Virus record (IMG/VR): IMGVR_UViG_3300042991_000644
Location: 1-22,623 of that record
Strand: one strand, 5' to 3'
DNA from: a virus
Length of the DNA stretch: 22,623 nt
Shown: one piece after another, positions 7,814 to 15,555 of the stretch
Layout: every line of letters begins with the position of its first letter
How positions within the stretch are numbered: position 1 is the first letter of the stretch
Notes under the pieces: model-generated
The model's database searches: none
The model's input: the letters and a program-made list of their open reading frames with translations, nothing else
What the model was told of the DNA's origin: nothing
Program-made: the position numbers and the translations under genes

Positions 7814-8062
7814 TCAATCCAATTTAGCCAGCTCTTCTTTGTAATAAATTTCATTTTCATAAAATTCTTCTCTTCCTAATCCTTTATCCCATGCTTTTTT
7901 AGCAATTGACAATCCCAACAAAACGCCGTCAATTCGTGTTTTTTCATTTTTAATTACAAACCTATTAAGTTCACTTTTTTTAAAGTCATAATAAGCACTA
8001 ATCAACACTGAATCATTTGTCTCTATCAATAATTTTTCAAAATATTTTTCAAGTTCTATCAT
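7814..8062 (-). CDS. Hypothetical cassette protein (82 residues)
   Basis: The 82 residues are unfamiliar. They are mostly helical and acidic/lysine-rich, with no membrane segment or cysteine, and end KEELAKLD shortly before the attC-like site. The ATG follows directly after the stop codon of the preceding gene (TAAATG), so the two cassette genes are translated as a pair. Two-gene cassettes often hold toxin-antitoxin, bacteriocin immunity or defence pairs, and the sizes (103+ and 82 residues) fit. Nothing in the sequence shows which member would be active. Confidence 0.65.
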   Translation of the reverse strand: MIELEKYFEKLLIETNDSVLISAYYDFKKSELNRFVIKNEKTRIDGVLLGLSIAKKAWDKGLGREEFYENEIYYKEELAKLD

Positions 8063-8374
8063 TTACCAATTTATTTCATTATATTTTTTTAAATCACTTT
8101 CTCTAACAACTAAAAAACCTGGATTTAATTTAAAAAACCATACGTTTATGTTTAAATCAAACCAGTAATTCATTGTAACCATTTTTACAACTTTTCCAGA
8201 GCTATCAGGATAATTTAATTCATCAGGAACATTCCTTTTTTTGATTATAATACCTTGCTGCACCAATGATAATTTATATTCATCCTCAGTTATTTCCATA
8301 TTATTTTTCTTTTTCCAAAGTTCGTAAGCAGATAATTTTTCCATTTCCATATCATTTTTTAGAATTTGTCTCAT
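8063..8374 (-). CDS. Hypothetical cassette protein, start uncertain
   Basis: From the first in-frame ATG the product is 103 residues with a C-terminal beta-rich segment rich in Trp and Phe (MNYWFDLNINVWFFKLNPGF) and no known motif. The frame stays open upstream as far as 8470, at the attC-like junction, and reads plausibly as protein (IEIDNGILTWFGKVNLSETL, then VDA before the ATG). No ATG, GTG or TTG lies in that extension. Either translation begins at a rare ATT (for example 8443), or the original start was lost when the cassette formed. The gene directly precedes the 82-residue gene. I cannot assign a function; it could be the active half of a two-gene accessory module. Confidence 0.6.
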   Translation of the reverse strand: MRQILKNDMEMEKLSAYELWKKKNNMEITEDEYKLSLVQQGIIIKKRNVPDELNYPDSSGKVVKMVTMNYWFDLNINVWFFKLNPGFLVVRESDLKKYNEINW

Positions 8375-8468
8375 TGCATCTACTAATGTTTCTGAAAGAT
8401 TTACTTTTCCAAACCAAGTTAGAATCCCATTATCAATTTCAATATGTTTATGTTTTTTTATATAAAAT

Positions 8469-8568
8469 GCTTATAACATGCTGTATACAATCATTTGCAG
8501 CGGACAATGATTGCGAAAATTGAAAGTTTTAGCGGCTGCAAACGCTGCATACAGCCGCTTCGTTAGGG
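8469..8568 (-). repeat. attC-like recombination site closing cassette 1
   Basis: On the - strand it begins CCCTAACG one base after the stop codon of the preceding gene and ends GTTATAAGC. The left arm TAACGAAGCGGCTGTATGCAG with GTTTGCAGCCG pairs with a right arm that reads, reversed and complemented, TAACATGCTGTATACA and TTTGCAGCGG, with extrahelical bases on one side. Length is about 98 bases. Its left arm shares TAACGAA and TGTATGC with the other full site, so the two are relatives with different stems, as attC sites within one array are. Confidence 0.72.
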
Positions 8569-8955
8569 TTAATACAAGTCCTCCGAAAATAGACACTCTG
8601 TTAATTTAGCAGTTTGTCCCGCATCGAATGCAATTTGTCCACCCTCTTTACGGTCAACAAATCTATCATCACTTGTCAAAAACCCTTGCACGGCTCTTTC
8701 GTTTATTTCATTTAAGCCTTCAATCTTTTTACCACCGTTCAATTCAAATGCAGTTAAAAAGCAGTTATGATGCCTACGTCCACACACAACTAACCCACTA
8801 TCTACATTTCCTGGCTGGTGGCTGTATTTATTGCCATCCTTAAACCAGATTGCAGCACAAATGATATAAGATGCACTAACCCTAACATCTGGTATAACCA
8901 ATTTGGGGTTAGTGGGGTATTTATTGTTCATATAATCGTTGTTACTTTTTTGCAT
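8569..8955 (-). CDS. Phage-associated hypothetical protein with CGRRHHNC motif
   Basis: The 128-residue product belongs to a type I remember as a common uncharacterised phage protein. It has an ICAAIWFKDG opening strand, the CGRRHHNC segment (about residues 58-65), a GFLTSDDRFVDRKEG block (about 91-105) and a final LFSEDLY. The Cys/His cluster could bind metal or form an active site. There is no membrane segment. An ATG at residue 9 is an alternative start. The stop codon lies right beside the attC-like site, so the gene forms cassette 1, or a phage gene that was captured as one. Function unknown. Confidence 0.75.
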   Translation of the reverse strand: MQKSNNDYMNNKYPTNPKLVIPDVRVSASYIICAAIWFKDGNKYSHQPGNVDSGLVVCGRRHHNCFLTAFELNGGKKIEGLNEINERAVQGFLTSDDRFVDRKEGGQIAFDAGQTAKLTECLFSEDLY

Positions 8956-8981
8956 AATTGATAGTTTTTAGCTCGTTAATC

Positions 8982-9047
8982 CTAAGGTATATAATTTTTT
9001 TTATCCTTTTTTGCCGATTCTAATAAATTAATTAATAGATTTTTCAT
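8982..9047 (-). pseudogene. Short truncated reading frame at the cassette boundary
   Basis: An ATG 17 bases after the NinG stop opens MKNLLINLLESAKKDKKNYI followed by Pro, and the frame is closed by TAG. That stop is formed at the point (CC|TTAGG) where cassette 1 appears to begin. The start has the spacing of a normal operon gene. It may be the remnant of a phage gene cut by the cassette insertion. The alternative is a chance frame in AT-rich spacer DNA. Confidence 0.3.
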
Positions 9048-9064
9048 ATGAATTTTTTAAATTA

Positions 9065-9523
9065 TTATATCCTAAAATTCTTTTCCTTGCTTAGTTCCTT
9101 GACCTTTATTTTATAAGTTTCGATTATGTCAATCAAAGTAAATCTGTCATGTTTGTAATTCATCCTTTTACCAATAGCAGCTAATTCGTTTAATTTATTA
9201 AATCTCTCAATACCTATTTTACGGATTAGATTAGCTGCATAACTGGCAAATTGTTTTCCAAAATAATTATCTGCCAAACTTTGAATATGTACATTATCTT
9301 CGTTAAATTCTAAAATTGGATATTGACCTGCCGAAAAATAATGTCCGGCTTGAGCATGTCCGGTCCCATATCTTAAAGGTTGACCAGTTGCAATACAATT
9401 TGAATATCCATTTTCATCACAATCTCTTAACCTAATGAATAGATGGAACCATTCTTTTGCTGTTTTTCGCAAAGAGGATATACTTTTTTTTTGGTATTTC
9501 TTTATTGTTTCGGAGGTCATCAT
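9065..9523 (-). CDS. ninG: NinG-like (Rap) recombination protein lacking most zinc cysteines
   Basis: The 152-residue protein follows the NinG/Rap plan. A basic N-terminal helix is followed by a short strand region with QAGHYFSAGQYP (59-70), FNEDNVHIQS (73-82) and a C-terminal NLIRKIGIERFNKL helix (98-111). Phage lambda Rap is a structure-specific endonuclease acting on recombination intermediates, which suits an operon containing RecT. The family normally has a CxxC pair and an HxQCxxCN segment binding zinc. Here these read C43-IATG and HIQSLADN, so three of four ligands are missing, while the GHY and NxDNxH residues remain. The protein may have lost nuclease activity or hold its fold without zinc. 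It begins with ATGATG after a 107-base spacer containing a possible 16-residue leader frame (9520-9570). Confidence 0.72.
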   Translation of the reverse strand: MMTSETIKKYQKKSISSLRKTAKEWFHLFIRLRDCDENGYSNCIATGQPLRYGTGHAQAGHYFSAGQYPILEFNEDNVHIQSLADNYFGKQFASYAANLIRKIGIERFNKLNELAAIGKRMNYKHDRFTLIDIIETYKIKVKELSKEKNFRI

Positions 9524-9630
9524 TTATTTGTCGAATTAATATTTGAAGCTGAGATGTTATAAATTGTCATTTCGATTTCACACTTTTAAATATTTCTTGA
9601 TTGATTTTTTTATAAAATTAATTTAATATA

Positions 9631-10101
9631 TTATGTCCATATTTCAAGCTTAAAGAGACTAATATCATTAGTATGTGCATAAAAAGGCTTCTTGGCATCC
9701 TTAATTCGGATAGGCCGATAATACTCAAAAGCATTGTGGTTTTCCGATAACATTTTCAAAACCATATCATAAGTATATAATTTAACTCTTTTGTCAAATG
9801 AAATAAATTGTGCAACTGTTGGTGTAGGATAAATACAATTATCTATTACATGATTTATTGCGTTTTTAAGCCTGTCATCACTATAATTATGTTCTTTGAT
9901 CCTGTCTGCCAATATACTGAAAAAATCTTTTGTTAGAGCAGGAAAGGCTTGTTTAAGTTTTATTGAGCTTTCGACAATAACTTTATTTGTAAGTATACCA
10001 GAAAATATAGATATTTCAAAACAATCTTCTTTTTTAATCAAATTTTGAAGATAATACTTCTGCGAGTTCAACATAAGTGCATCCTTCTTTTGATTTTCCA
10101 T
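9631..10101 (-). CDS. Replication-associated protein paired with the DnaD-like initiator
   Basis: This 156-residue protein carries the stretch RLKNAINHVIDNCIYPTPTV followed by AQFISFDKRVKLYTYDMVLK. I associate that pattern with proteins encoded directly after DnaD-like replication proteins in Bacteroidota prophages. The N-terminal half is helical and the C-terminal tail is aromatic. There is no Walker motif, so it is not itself an AAA+ helicase loader, though it could be a helper of one. It overlaps the end of the initiator gene by 68 bases in another frame; a later ATG (codon 9 or 11) would shorten the overlap. Role in replication initiation is inferred from position and remembered neighbourhood. 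Confidence 0.6.
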   Translation of the reverse strand: MENQKKDALMLNSQKYYLQNLIKKEDCFEISIFSGILTNKVIVESSIKLKQAFPALTKDFFSILADRIKEHNYSDDRLKNAINHVIDNCIYPTPTVAQFISFDKRVKLYTYDMVLKMLSENHNAFEYYRPIRIKDAKKPFYAHTNDISLFKLEIWT

Positions 10102-10801
10102 TGCTATTATTCTTTAGTTCGTAAAAATCTGTCCATCCGGAATTTACTGATTTTTCCAATATTTCAAAGGCAATTTCATAAATTCCTAATGAATATTTGT
10201 TTATTTTATTTAATTGGCTTGTCAATGCCCTTTCTGATAACGATGCTTTTTTACGTTTTTTAAGTGGAAAAAATTCATTAAACCACAAATCTTTAAATTC
10301 ATCTTTAAAAAATGGATAGTTTGAATAAAAAGCTGGAATTATATCAACTTTCCCTTTTGTTGTATTTAATTTTTTTGCTTTTTTCTCAGGCTTATTTTCT
10401 TCTATCTTTAAAACAGTTTCATTTTCTTGTATATTGTCTATATCTGGATGATTTTCAGAATGTTCCTTAAATGCTCTATCAAGTGCTTTATCTTGTGCTT
10501 TATCAAAATATGATAGACCAATTATATTGGAGCTGTATTGATTCTTTGATTTTTCAAACAGTTTTATAAACCCAAAAACTATTAAATCAGTAAGAGCTTT
10601 TATATAGGAATTATAACTTCTTACTCCTATTGCATCCATAGCCATTGAGGTTGGAAACCCGAACTTTGACTTCCAGCCTAATCTGTTACAATGTTCGATT
10701 GCAAAGAAAAATAAAGCCGTATGAACAGGCCTTATTTTCTCAGGATTATTAAAGCAGAAATTAAACCATTTTCTTGATAAATCATATCCAGTTAATTCCA
10801 T
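10034..10801 (-). CDS. DnaD-like phage replication initiator with internal iterons
   Basis: The 255-residue protein has an N-terminal winged-helix-like region (MELTGYDLSRKWF ... HTALFFFAIEHCNR ... TDLIVFGFIKLF, about 1-82), a charged linker (about 100-150), and a C-terminal helical region containing YSLGIYEIAFEILEKSVNSG (about 204-223), similar to DnaD/DnaB-type replisome organisers. The linker contains the repeat DKAQDKALDRAFKEH (100-114). This is encoded by 12-base DNA repeats (10471-10506) matching the iterons near 21175. Placing the origin inside the initiator gene is common in phages (lambda O is the model). The gene follows the helicase-methyltransferase gene by four bases. The family call is from pattern, not a search. 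Confidence 0.68.
   Translation of the reverse strand: MELTGYDLSRKWFNFCFNNPEKIRPVHTALFFFAIEHCNRLGWKSKFGFPTSMAMDAIGVRSYNSYIKALTDLIVFGFIKLFEKSKNQYSSNIIGLSYFDKAQDKALDRAFKEHSENHPDIDNIQENETVLKIEENKPEKKAKKLNTTKGKVDIIPAFYSNYPFFKDEFKDLWFNEFFPLKKRKKASLSERALTSQLNKINKYSLGIYEIAFEILEKSVNSGWTDFYELKNNSNGKSKEGCTYVELAEVLSSKFD
10471..10506. repeat. Iterons inside the replication initiator gene
   Basis: Three 12-base direct repeats stand in a row on the + strand: ATGCTCTATCAA, GTGCTTTATCTT and GTGCTTTATCAA. A degenerate fourth may precede them (TGTTCCTTAA). The core RTGCTTT is the same as in the six-unit array at 21175-21243. The one-turn spacing suits an initiator-binding array, so this is a candidate origin. 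Confidence 0.6.
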
Positions 10802-10805
10802 TAAT

Positions 10806-13370
10806 CTAAGCGTTTACATGTTCGTTAATTTTAGCAACATCAAATAAGCTTGGGCTTTTTACATTCAATTCCATATTCCTGCAATAACTCAATCCATCCT
10901 TAAAATACTCAGGATTTAATTCGCAACCTTTACCTATTCTTCCCATTTTCATAGCTCGTACCGGTGTTGTCATTAGTCCACCGAAAGGATCATACACCAG
11001 ATCTCCTTTATTTGAATATCTGTCAATAAGTCTGTCAACAATATCAAATTGAAGCGGGCAAACATGCATTTGAAGCTTTTTTCGACTCTGTTCACCGTTC
11101 AATGTTAACATTCTGTTTACATCACCCCAAACATACTCATATCTTGCCGGAACTCTCAAAGTTTCAAAAGTAGCTGGGAGCTTTCCGGTTTTTTCCATCC
11201 CAACCGCTATTTCAACATGTTCATCATAATTATAAATATGGTTTTGCATGTATCCAGAAAAATATTTATTTATACGGTCAATTTCCAATCCTTTTATTTC
11301 ATCAGGACTTAAAAAACGGTCACCTGAACTATTCCATTTTGCCCTGGCATCTATTTGCCATTTTCCACGCGGATAATCTTGTTTGGTTTTTATTACTGGA
11401 ATATCGGCATATGCTTTACTTGTATCAGTTGGTAGTTTTCTAAAAACCAAAACATACTCAGGACACCCAACACCCATTTTACTGCCATCTTTTGTTTGTT
11501 CAGTCCATCCTAAACGGTAAGTCTGATTATTTTCCCTTACTACATCTGTTTCAATTGTTATCATTGCAATTTTCCGAAAACCATGTTTCTGGAAGTGTAA
11601 AGAAGTTTCTTCATGGAAACTATCGAGTGTTGGCATACCGTCACCTGTGGCATTTCCAAACATTACACGGTCTTTTACATGAATACAAACCAAACGTCCA
11701 TGCTTTACAACTCTTAATAATTCAGGGGTTAAAAAATCCATTTGTGCCCAAAAATGATGGTTTCCTGATGTATGTCCAAAGTCATTATAACTTGGGGTGT
11801 ATTCATAATGGTTTGCAAACGGGATAGATGTTATGACTAAATCAATGCTATTGTCAGGCATTGAAATTGTTTCGGCTACACAATCATTATGTACCACTTC
11901 ATATAATTCTGATTTAAATTCTTTTCTGGTTATTCCTATGCTTCTTTTCATTTTTTCAGATATATTTGTTATTGATAATCCATGTTCTTTAATAATGTTA
12001 GTCATTTCTTTCACTAAATGTTCATGCTGTTTCCATTTGCGCTGCAATGATTTTAAAATTTCACCTTCACTTTCGGCATAAATGATATGAATTTCAACAT
12101 GTTCATACTGCATAAATCTAAATATCCTATGAATTGCTTGAATGAAGTCATTAAACTCATATCCTATACCCAAAAATATGGCTTTATGACAATGATACTG
12201 GAAATTACATCCTTGACCTGAAACACTAGGTTTCGTAGCTAAATATTTAAACTTGCCTTCGGAAAAATCAATAATCCTTTGTTCTCTTATATCATAATCC
12301 AATGTACCGTAAACATCTGCAATGTCATATCCTTTAAGGATTTTCATTACTTCATGTCGTTCGTTTTCCAAATCATGCCATATCAGATAATTAGAATCAG
12401 GGTCATTGTCAATTATTTCTTTCATTTTTAAGATACGGTCTGACATTGAATCTCTTTTTTCTTTAGCAGCGGCCTTTAATCCGAGGGCAGCTTCCCTAAA
12501 TAGTTTACCTTGTCCATCATCATCAAATCCGGCTAAACCATGATTGACTTTAACAGGATGGTATATTATTTTCATTTCTGGCATATCATAACCAGTGTTA
12601 TCGTATCCTAAATCAGATGGTTTTGTTACAAATAATGCCCAACTACTCATCCAATACCAAAATTCTTTTTCTTTGTGAGGATATATAGTAAGATTATTAG
12701 CTTTTGTCGAATCTCTTTGAAAGAACCTGGTTAAAGCTTGGCCTGTATCCATAATCTCAAGATAGCCGGCATAATGTATTAATTCTTTGTATTTGTTCGG
12801 AGAAGGTGTTGCAGTACAAACGAACTTATATTTAACACCTTTAAATTTATTAAGGAATGTTTGATAGGTTTTGGACCCATAAGACCGCAATACAGAGGCT
12901 TCGTCAAGGCTTGTTATCTGAAAGTCTTTTGGGCTAATGTCTCCGTCCCTTACTCTTTCGTAATTGGTAATAAATATTTTTTGTCCAGATTTTATACCTT
13001 CAAATAATTCATTTGAATTTCGGATATACATAATATCTATACCAAGTTTGTTTTTAGCATCCCTTTTAAATTCCTGTCTTACTCCAAGCGGTGCAACAAT
13101 TAAAGCACGTCCACCTATAGACTTGGTTATTTCATTGCAAATAATTAATTGTTGGATTGTTTTGCCTAATCCAAAACTTTCAAATAATGCACGTCTGCCC
13201 CCTTTAATTGCCCAAATTATTCCGTCTCTTTGATGAGGTTTTAAAACAGTTCCATCATTGAACTTAATTAAAGGAATCTCTATATCAAAGCCTGATATTG
13301 GCGCAATTACCATTTTACTTTGAAGGAATTGCATGTACTTTTCTAATTTAATTTCATGTGAACTTTCCAT
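10806..13370 (-). CDS. SNF2-type helicase fused to a beta-class DNA methyltransferase
   Basis: The 854 residues hold two enzymes. The N-terminal part (about 40-460) is a superfamily 2 ATPase: Walker A FGLGKT (66-71), Walker B SLDEAS (154-159), motif III CTATPSP (185-191), and motif VI QAIHRIFR (411-418). The C-terminal part (about 488-854) is an N4-cytosine or N6-adenine methyltransferase with the catalytic motif IV before the SAM motif I, the beta-class order: TSIPF (514-518) and DPFGG (794-798) followed by GCELNPEYF. Motif IV normally reads (D/N/S)PP(Y/F), so the Ile in TSIPF is unusual. Known fusions of this kind occur in Bacteroidota prophages. It could protect phage DNA while the ATPase remodels forks. 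The long insert between the motifs may hold the target-recognition region. Domain calls are strong; the target base and site are unknown. Confidence 0.85.
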   Translation of the reverse strand: MESSHEIKLEKYMQFLQSKMVIAPISGFDIEIPLIKFNDGTVLKPHQRDGIIWAIKGGRRALFESFGLGKTIQQLIICNEITKSIGGRALIVAPLGVRQEFKRDAKNKLGIDIMYIRNSNELFEGIKSGQKIFITNYERVRDGDISPKDFQITSLDEASVLRSYGSKTYQTFLNKFKGVKYKFVCTATPSPNKYKELIHYAGYLEIMDTGQALTRFFQRDSTKANNLTIYPHKEKEFWYWMSSWALFVTKPSDLGYDNTGYDMPEMKIIYHPVKVNHGLAGFDDDGQGKLFREAALGLKAAAKEKRDSMSDRILKMKEIIDNDPDSNYLIWHDLENERHEVMKILKGYDIADVYGTLDYDIREQRIIDFSEGKFKYLATKPSVSGQGCNFQYHCHKAIFLGIGYEFNDFIQAIHRIFRFMQYEHVEIHIIYAESEGEILKSLQRKWKQHEHLVKEMTNIIKEHGLSITNISEKMKRSIGITRKEFKSELYEVVHNDCVAETISMPDNSIDLVITSIPFANHYEYTPSYNDFGHTSGNHHFWAQMDFLTPELLRVVKHGRLVCIHVKDRVMFGNATGDGMPTLDSFHEETSLHFQKHGFRKIAMITIETDVVRENNQTYRLGWTEQTKDGSKMGVGCPEYVLVFRKLPTDTSKAYADIPVIKTKQDYPRGKWQIDARAKWNSSGDRFLSPDEIKGLEIDRINKYFSGYMQNHIYNYDEHVEIAVGMEKTGKLPATFETLRVPARYEYVWGDVNRMLTLNGEQSRKKLQMHVCPLQFDIVDRLIDRYSNKGDLVYDPFGGLMTTPVRAMKMGRIGKGCELNPEYFKDGLSYCRNMELNVKSPSLFDVAKINEHVNA

Positions 13371-13393
13371 AATTTTTAGAGATATAATTGGTT

Positions 13394-13759
13394 TTAGTAA
13401 TTAGAAACAATCTGTTTATCCTTGATTGAAAAATAATTTTCTATTTGAACAACATTTTTTATTAGTTTGTTTATTTTCTTAACAGCAGCTTTCTGTGAAT
13501 GGCATTGAAAGTAATAAGATTTTGGATTATGAATTGCTTTCTTATTTTCGTTTGATAATCCTGTTTCAAAATCAATTGCATTAGCTTTCTTTATTTCGGC
13601 CTTTTTTATTTCCATTTTTCCCCAGTCAAACTCCCATAGGATTAAACCTGGTTTTAAAATTACCTGGCCAATCATGGAATACTCTGATTGTTGTTGTTTT
13701 TTAACATTTATCTCAATGTTATCTTTTTGTTTTACAGGGTTTTTATGTATTATTTTCAT
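13394..13759 (-). CDS. Hypothetical basic protein between the two helicase genes
   Basis: The 121-residue product is lysine-rich and shows no motif I know. The N-terminal third (MKIIHKNPVKQKDNIEINVK) looks disordered, the middle has a Trp-containing strand (GLILWEFDWGKMEI), and the end has a helix with Lys/Asn. Position between the SNF2 helicase (one base apart) and the helicase-methyltransferase gene suggests a DNA-binding accessory of one of them. That is context only. Confidence 0.65.
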   Translation of the reverse strand: MKIIHKNPVKQKDNIEINVKKQQQSEYSMIGQVILKPGLILWEFDWGKMEIKKAEIKKANAIDFETGLSNENKKAIHNPKSYYFQCHSQKAAVKKINKLIKNVVQIENYFSIKDKQIVSNY

Positions 13760-13760
13760 T

Positions 13761-15221
13761 TCACTGTAAATTATTCATTAATAATTCAATAACAGAGCTC
13801 ATGATATTTTCCTTAACATCATTTCGCGCGCCTGTAATATCATTTGATAATTGCCTTTTTCCGTTTATAACAGAGTAAATCCAATTATCAATTGTATTTT
13901 TCCCAAGGAAATAAGTACATTGAACACTATCTTTTTGGCCTATCCTGTGGCATCTGTCTTCACATTGTTCAGTATCGGCAGGGTGCCATGGTAATTCCAC
14001 AAATGCCACACGACTTGAAGCTGTTAATGTGATACCTACTCCAGCGGCTTTTATGCTGCAAATTATTACCTGTGTTTCAGGGTCTTTCTGGAACTTATCA
14101 ATATTCAATTGCCTTGCTTTATTGTCGTCAGAGCCTAATACAGTCATGGCAGATGGGAACATTTGTTTTAAATAATTACCAACTTCTCGTAAATGAACGA
14201 AAAGCACAATTTTTTCACCTGATTCTATAATATCTTTAACATAGTCAATTACATCGTTTAATTTTCCACGTGCTGAAATGTTTTTTAGAATACCTATCCT
14301 TACCATTACTTCACCCCTCATACTTCGTGCTATTTCGGAATCAGATGCTTGTTTATATTTCCTTAAATAGTCTTTCAAGTCCTTTAAGGCATCGTTGTAT
14401 TCTTTTTGAGTCGTAATTTCGCAAGGAACTATATGCCGTACTTTTGCCGGTAAGTCTTTTAAAACATCTGATTTTTCGCGCCTGTAAAAACAATGCTCTG
14501 TTAATTTTTGGTTCAACTCTATAAGGTTATCAGCTCCGTCCCACCCTTGACAATATTTATTTAAAAATTGATCATAACCCCCGAAATAATTTATTTTATC
14601 AATTATTGCAAGAATTGAGGCTAAATCTCGGGCTTTATTAACAACAGGTGTGCCTGTTAAGCCAATGATTATTTCTTTGCCGGAGCTGATACCTTTAGTA
14701 AGTTTTGCCTGCAAAGTAGCAGGTTCCTTAACTCTGTGAATCTCATCTATGACAATGGACTTGAATAGGGTAATGTTTTTATTAAATTCCACATCTGAAA
14801 GTTTGAATTTCCGATGCTTTGGTTTATTTATATTTTTAACAAAATACTTGCTTAAACTTTCGTAATTAACAATAAAAAAGTGAGTCATTGAATCCACGCC
14901 AAAAAGATTTTTTGAAGGGTCTGTAAACATTTCCCAAGAATGCTGATTCTGGTTTGAAAGAATCATTGCTTTGTAATCTGTCCACATGTGAATTTCACGC
15001 TGCCAGTTCAATTTTAAGCTTGAAGGACAAATTATAAGACAAGGAAAAGCTTGCATTTTTACAACCGCTGCAATGGCTTGTATGGTTTTACCAAGTCCAG
15101 GAGCATCGCCAACAATTACCTTTTTTTCATCAATAATATATGATGTGCCTTGGCATTGATAAGGATACATATTAAGTTTTAAGGGTATATCTAAGGTTTT
15201 CGACATTTTATTAATGTTCAT
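13761..15221 (-). CDS. SNF2-family (SMARCAL1-like) DNA translocase/helicase
   Basis: This 486-residue enzyme has a compact SNF2 core: Walker A PGLGKT (41-46), the DEIH box (159-162), motif III LTGTP (188-192), a second RecA-like lobe (about 300-430) with VGITLTAS, and the terminal motif CHRIGQ (424-429). The size, lacking accessory domains, matches the phage type of SMARCAL1-like annealing translocases thought to remodel forks and recombination intermediates. Its ATG overlaps the stop of the upstream gene (TAATG), so it is coupled to it. It is a second SF2 enzyme in one early operon, beside the methyltransferase fusion, arguing for roles in recombination-dependent replication. Identity is very sure; substrate structure is inferred. 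Confidence 0.9.
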   Translation of the reverse strand: MNINKMSKTLDIPLKLNMYPYQCQGTSYIIDEKKVIVGDAPGLGKTIQAIAAVVKMQAFPCLIICPSSLKLNWQREIHMWTDYKAMILSNQNQHSWEMFTDPSKNLFGVDSMTHFFIVNYESLSKYFVKNINKPKHRKFKLSDVEFNKNITLFKSIVIDEIHRVKEPATLQAKLTKGISSGKEIIIGLTGTPVVNKARDLASILAIIDKINYFGGYDQFLNKYCQGWDGADNLIELNQKLTEHCFYRREKSDVLKDLPAKVRHIVPCEITTQKEYNDALKDLKDYLRKYKQASDSEIARSMRGEVMVRIGILKNISARGKLNDVIDYVKDIIESGEKIVLFVHLREVGNYLKQMFPSAMTVLGSDDNKARQLNIDKFQKDPETQVIICSIKAAGVGITLTASSRVAFVELPWHPADTEQCEDRCHRIGQKDSVQCTYFLGKNTIDNWIYSVINGKRQLSNDITGARNDVKENIMSSVIELLMNNLQ

Positions 15222-15445
15222 TAGTCAACTCTTTCTCGAAATGTTTTTATAATTTGTTTTGGCTTAATTATTAGCCTTTCACCATATTCATAAGGGAATT
15301 TATCCTCGAATAATTCAATCCAATGTTCTTTTCTTAAATCGTTTTCGTTATCATTTATGTACTGAGTTGATATAATCCTACATTTTGCTGTTAATAGTGG
15401 AACTATTTCAACATTACATAAAGTTATGTAAGCCGCTTCAATCAT
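15221..15445 (-). CDS. Hypothetical protein, about 74 residues
   Basis: The frame is open from 15472, but the best start is the ATG at 15445 (MIEAAYITLCNV), which overlaps the end of the preceding membrane protein gene. Upstream ATGs at 15472 and 15460 would lengthen it to 83 or 79 residues. The product has a mixed strand-helix look (CRIISTQYINDNENDLRKEH), is rich in basic and acidic residues toward the end, and is coupled to the SNF2 gene by TAATG. No family recognised; not a membrane protein. Confidence 0.55.
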   Translation of the reverse strand: MIEAAYITLCNVEIVPLLTAKCRIISTQYINDNENDLRKEHWIELFEDKFPYEYGERLIIKPKQIIKTFRERVD

Positions 15446-15551
15446 TGTCCTTATGTTCATCAATATAATCAAAAGCCGCTTTCATAAAGTAAATAGCGAA
15501 AGCAATAATTGAGGCAATCATGCCAAAGTATGTAATCGGGTCCAAGTTCAT
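15438..15551 (-). CDS. Tiny membrane protein (37 residues)
   Basis: The frame continues upstream to 15623, but the natural start is the ATG at 15551 (MNLDPITYFGMIASIIAFAI). It is preceded by an AT-rich TAAAATT and lies four bases beyond the stop of the 131-residue gene. One hydrophobic helix (about 8-26) is followed by an acidic/basic tail (EHKDND). It is coupled to the next gene, whose start overlaps its stop region. Role unknown; possibly a superinfection or membrane-association factor. Confidence 0.5.
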   Translation of the reverse strand: MNLDPITYFGMIASIIAFAIYFMKAAFDYIDEHKDND

Positions 15552-15555
15552 AATT

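Noticed and set aside
9520-9570. 16-residue leader peptide before ninG
   Set aside because: Overlap with the ninG start (ATGA) is suggestive, but the frame is very short and lies in AT-rich DNA; chance is likely.
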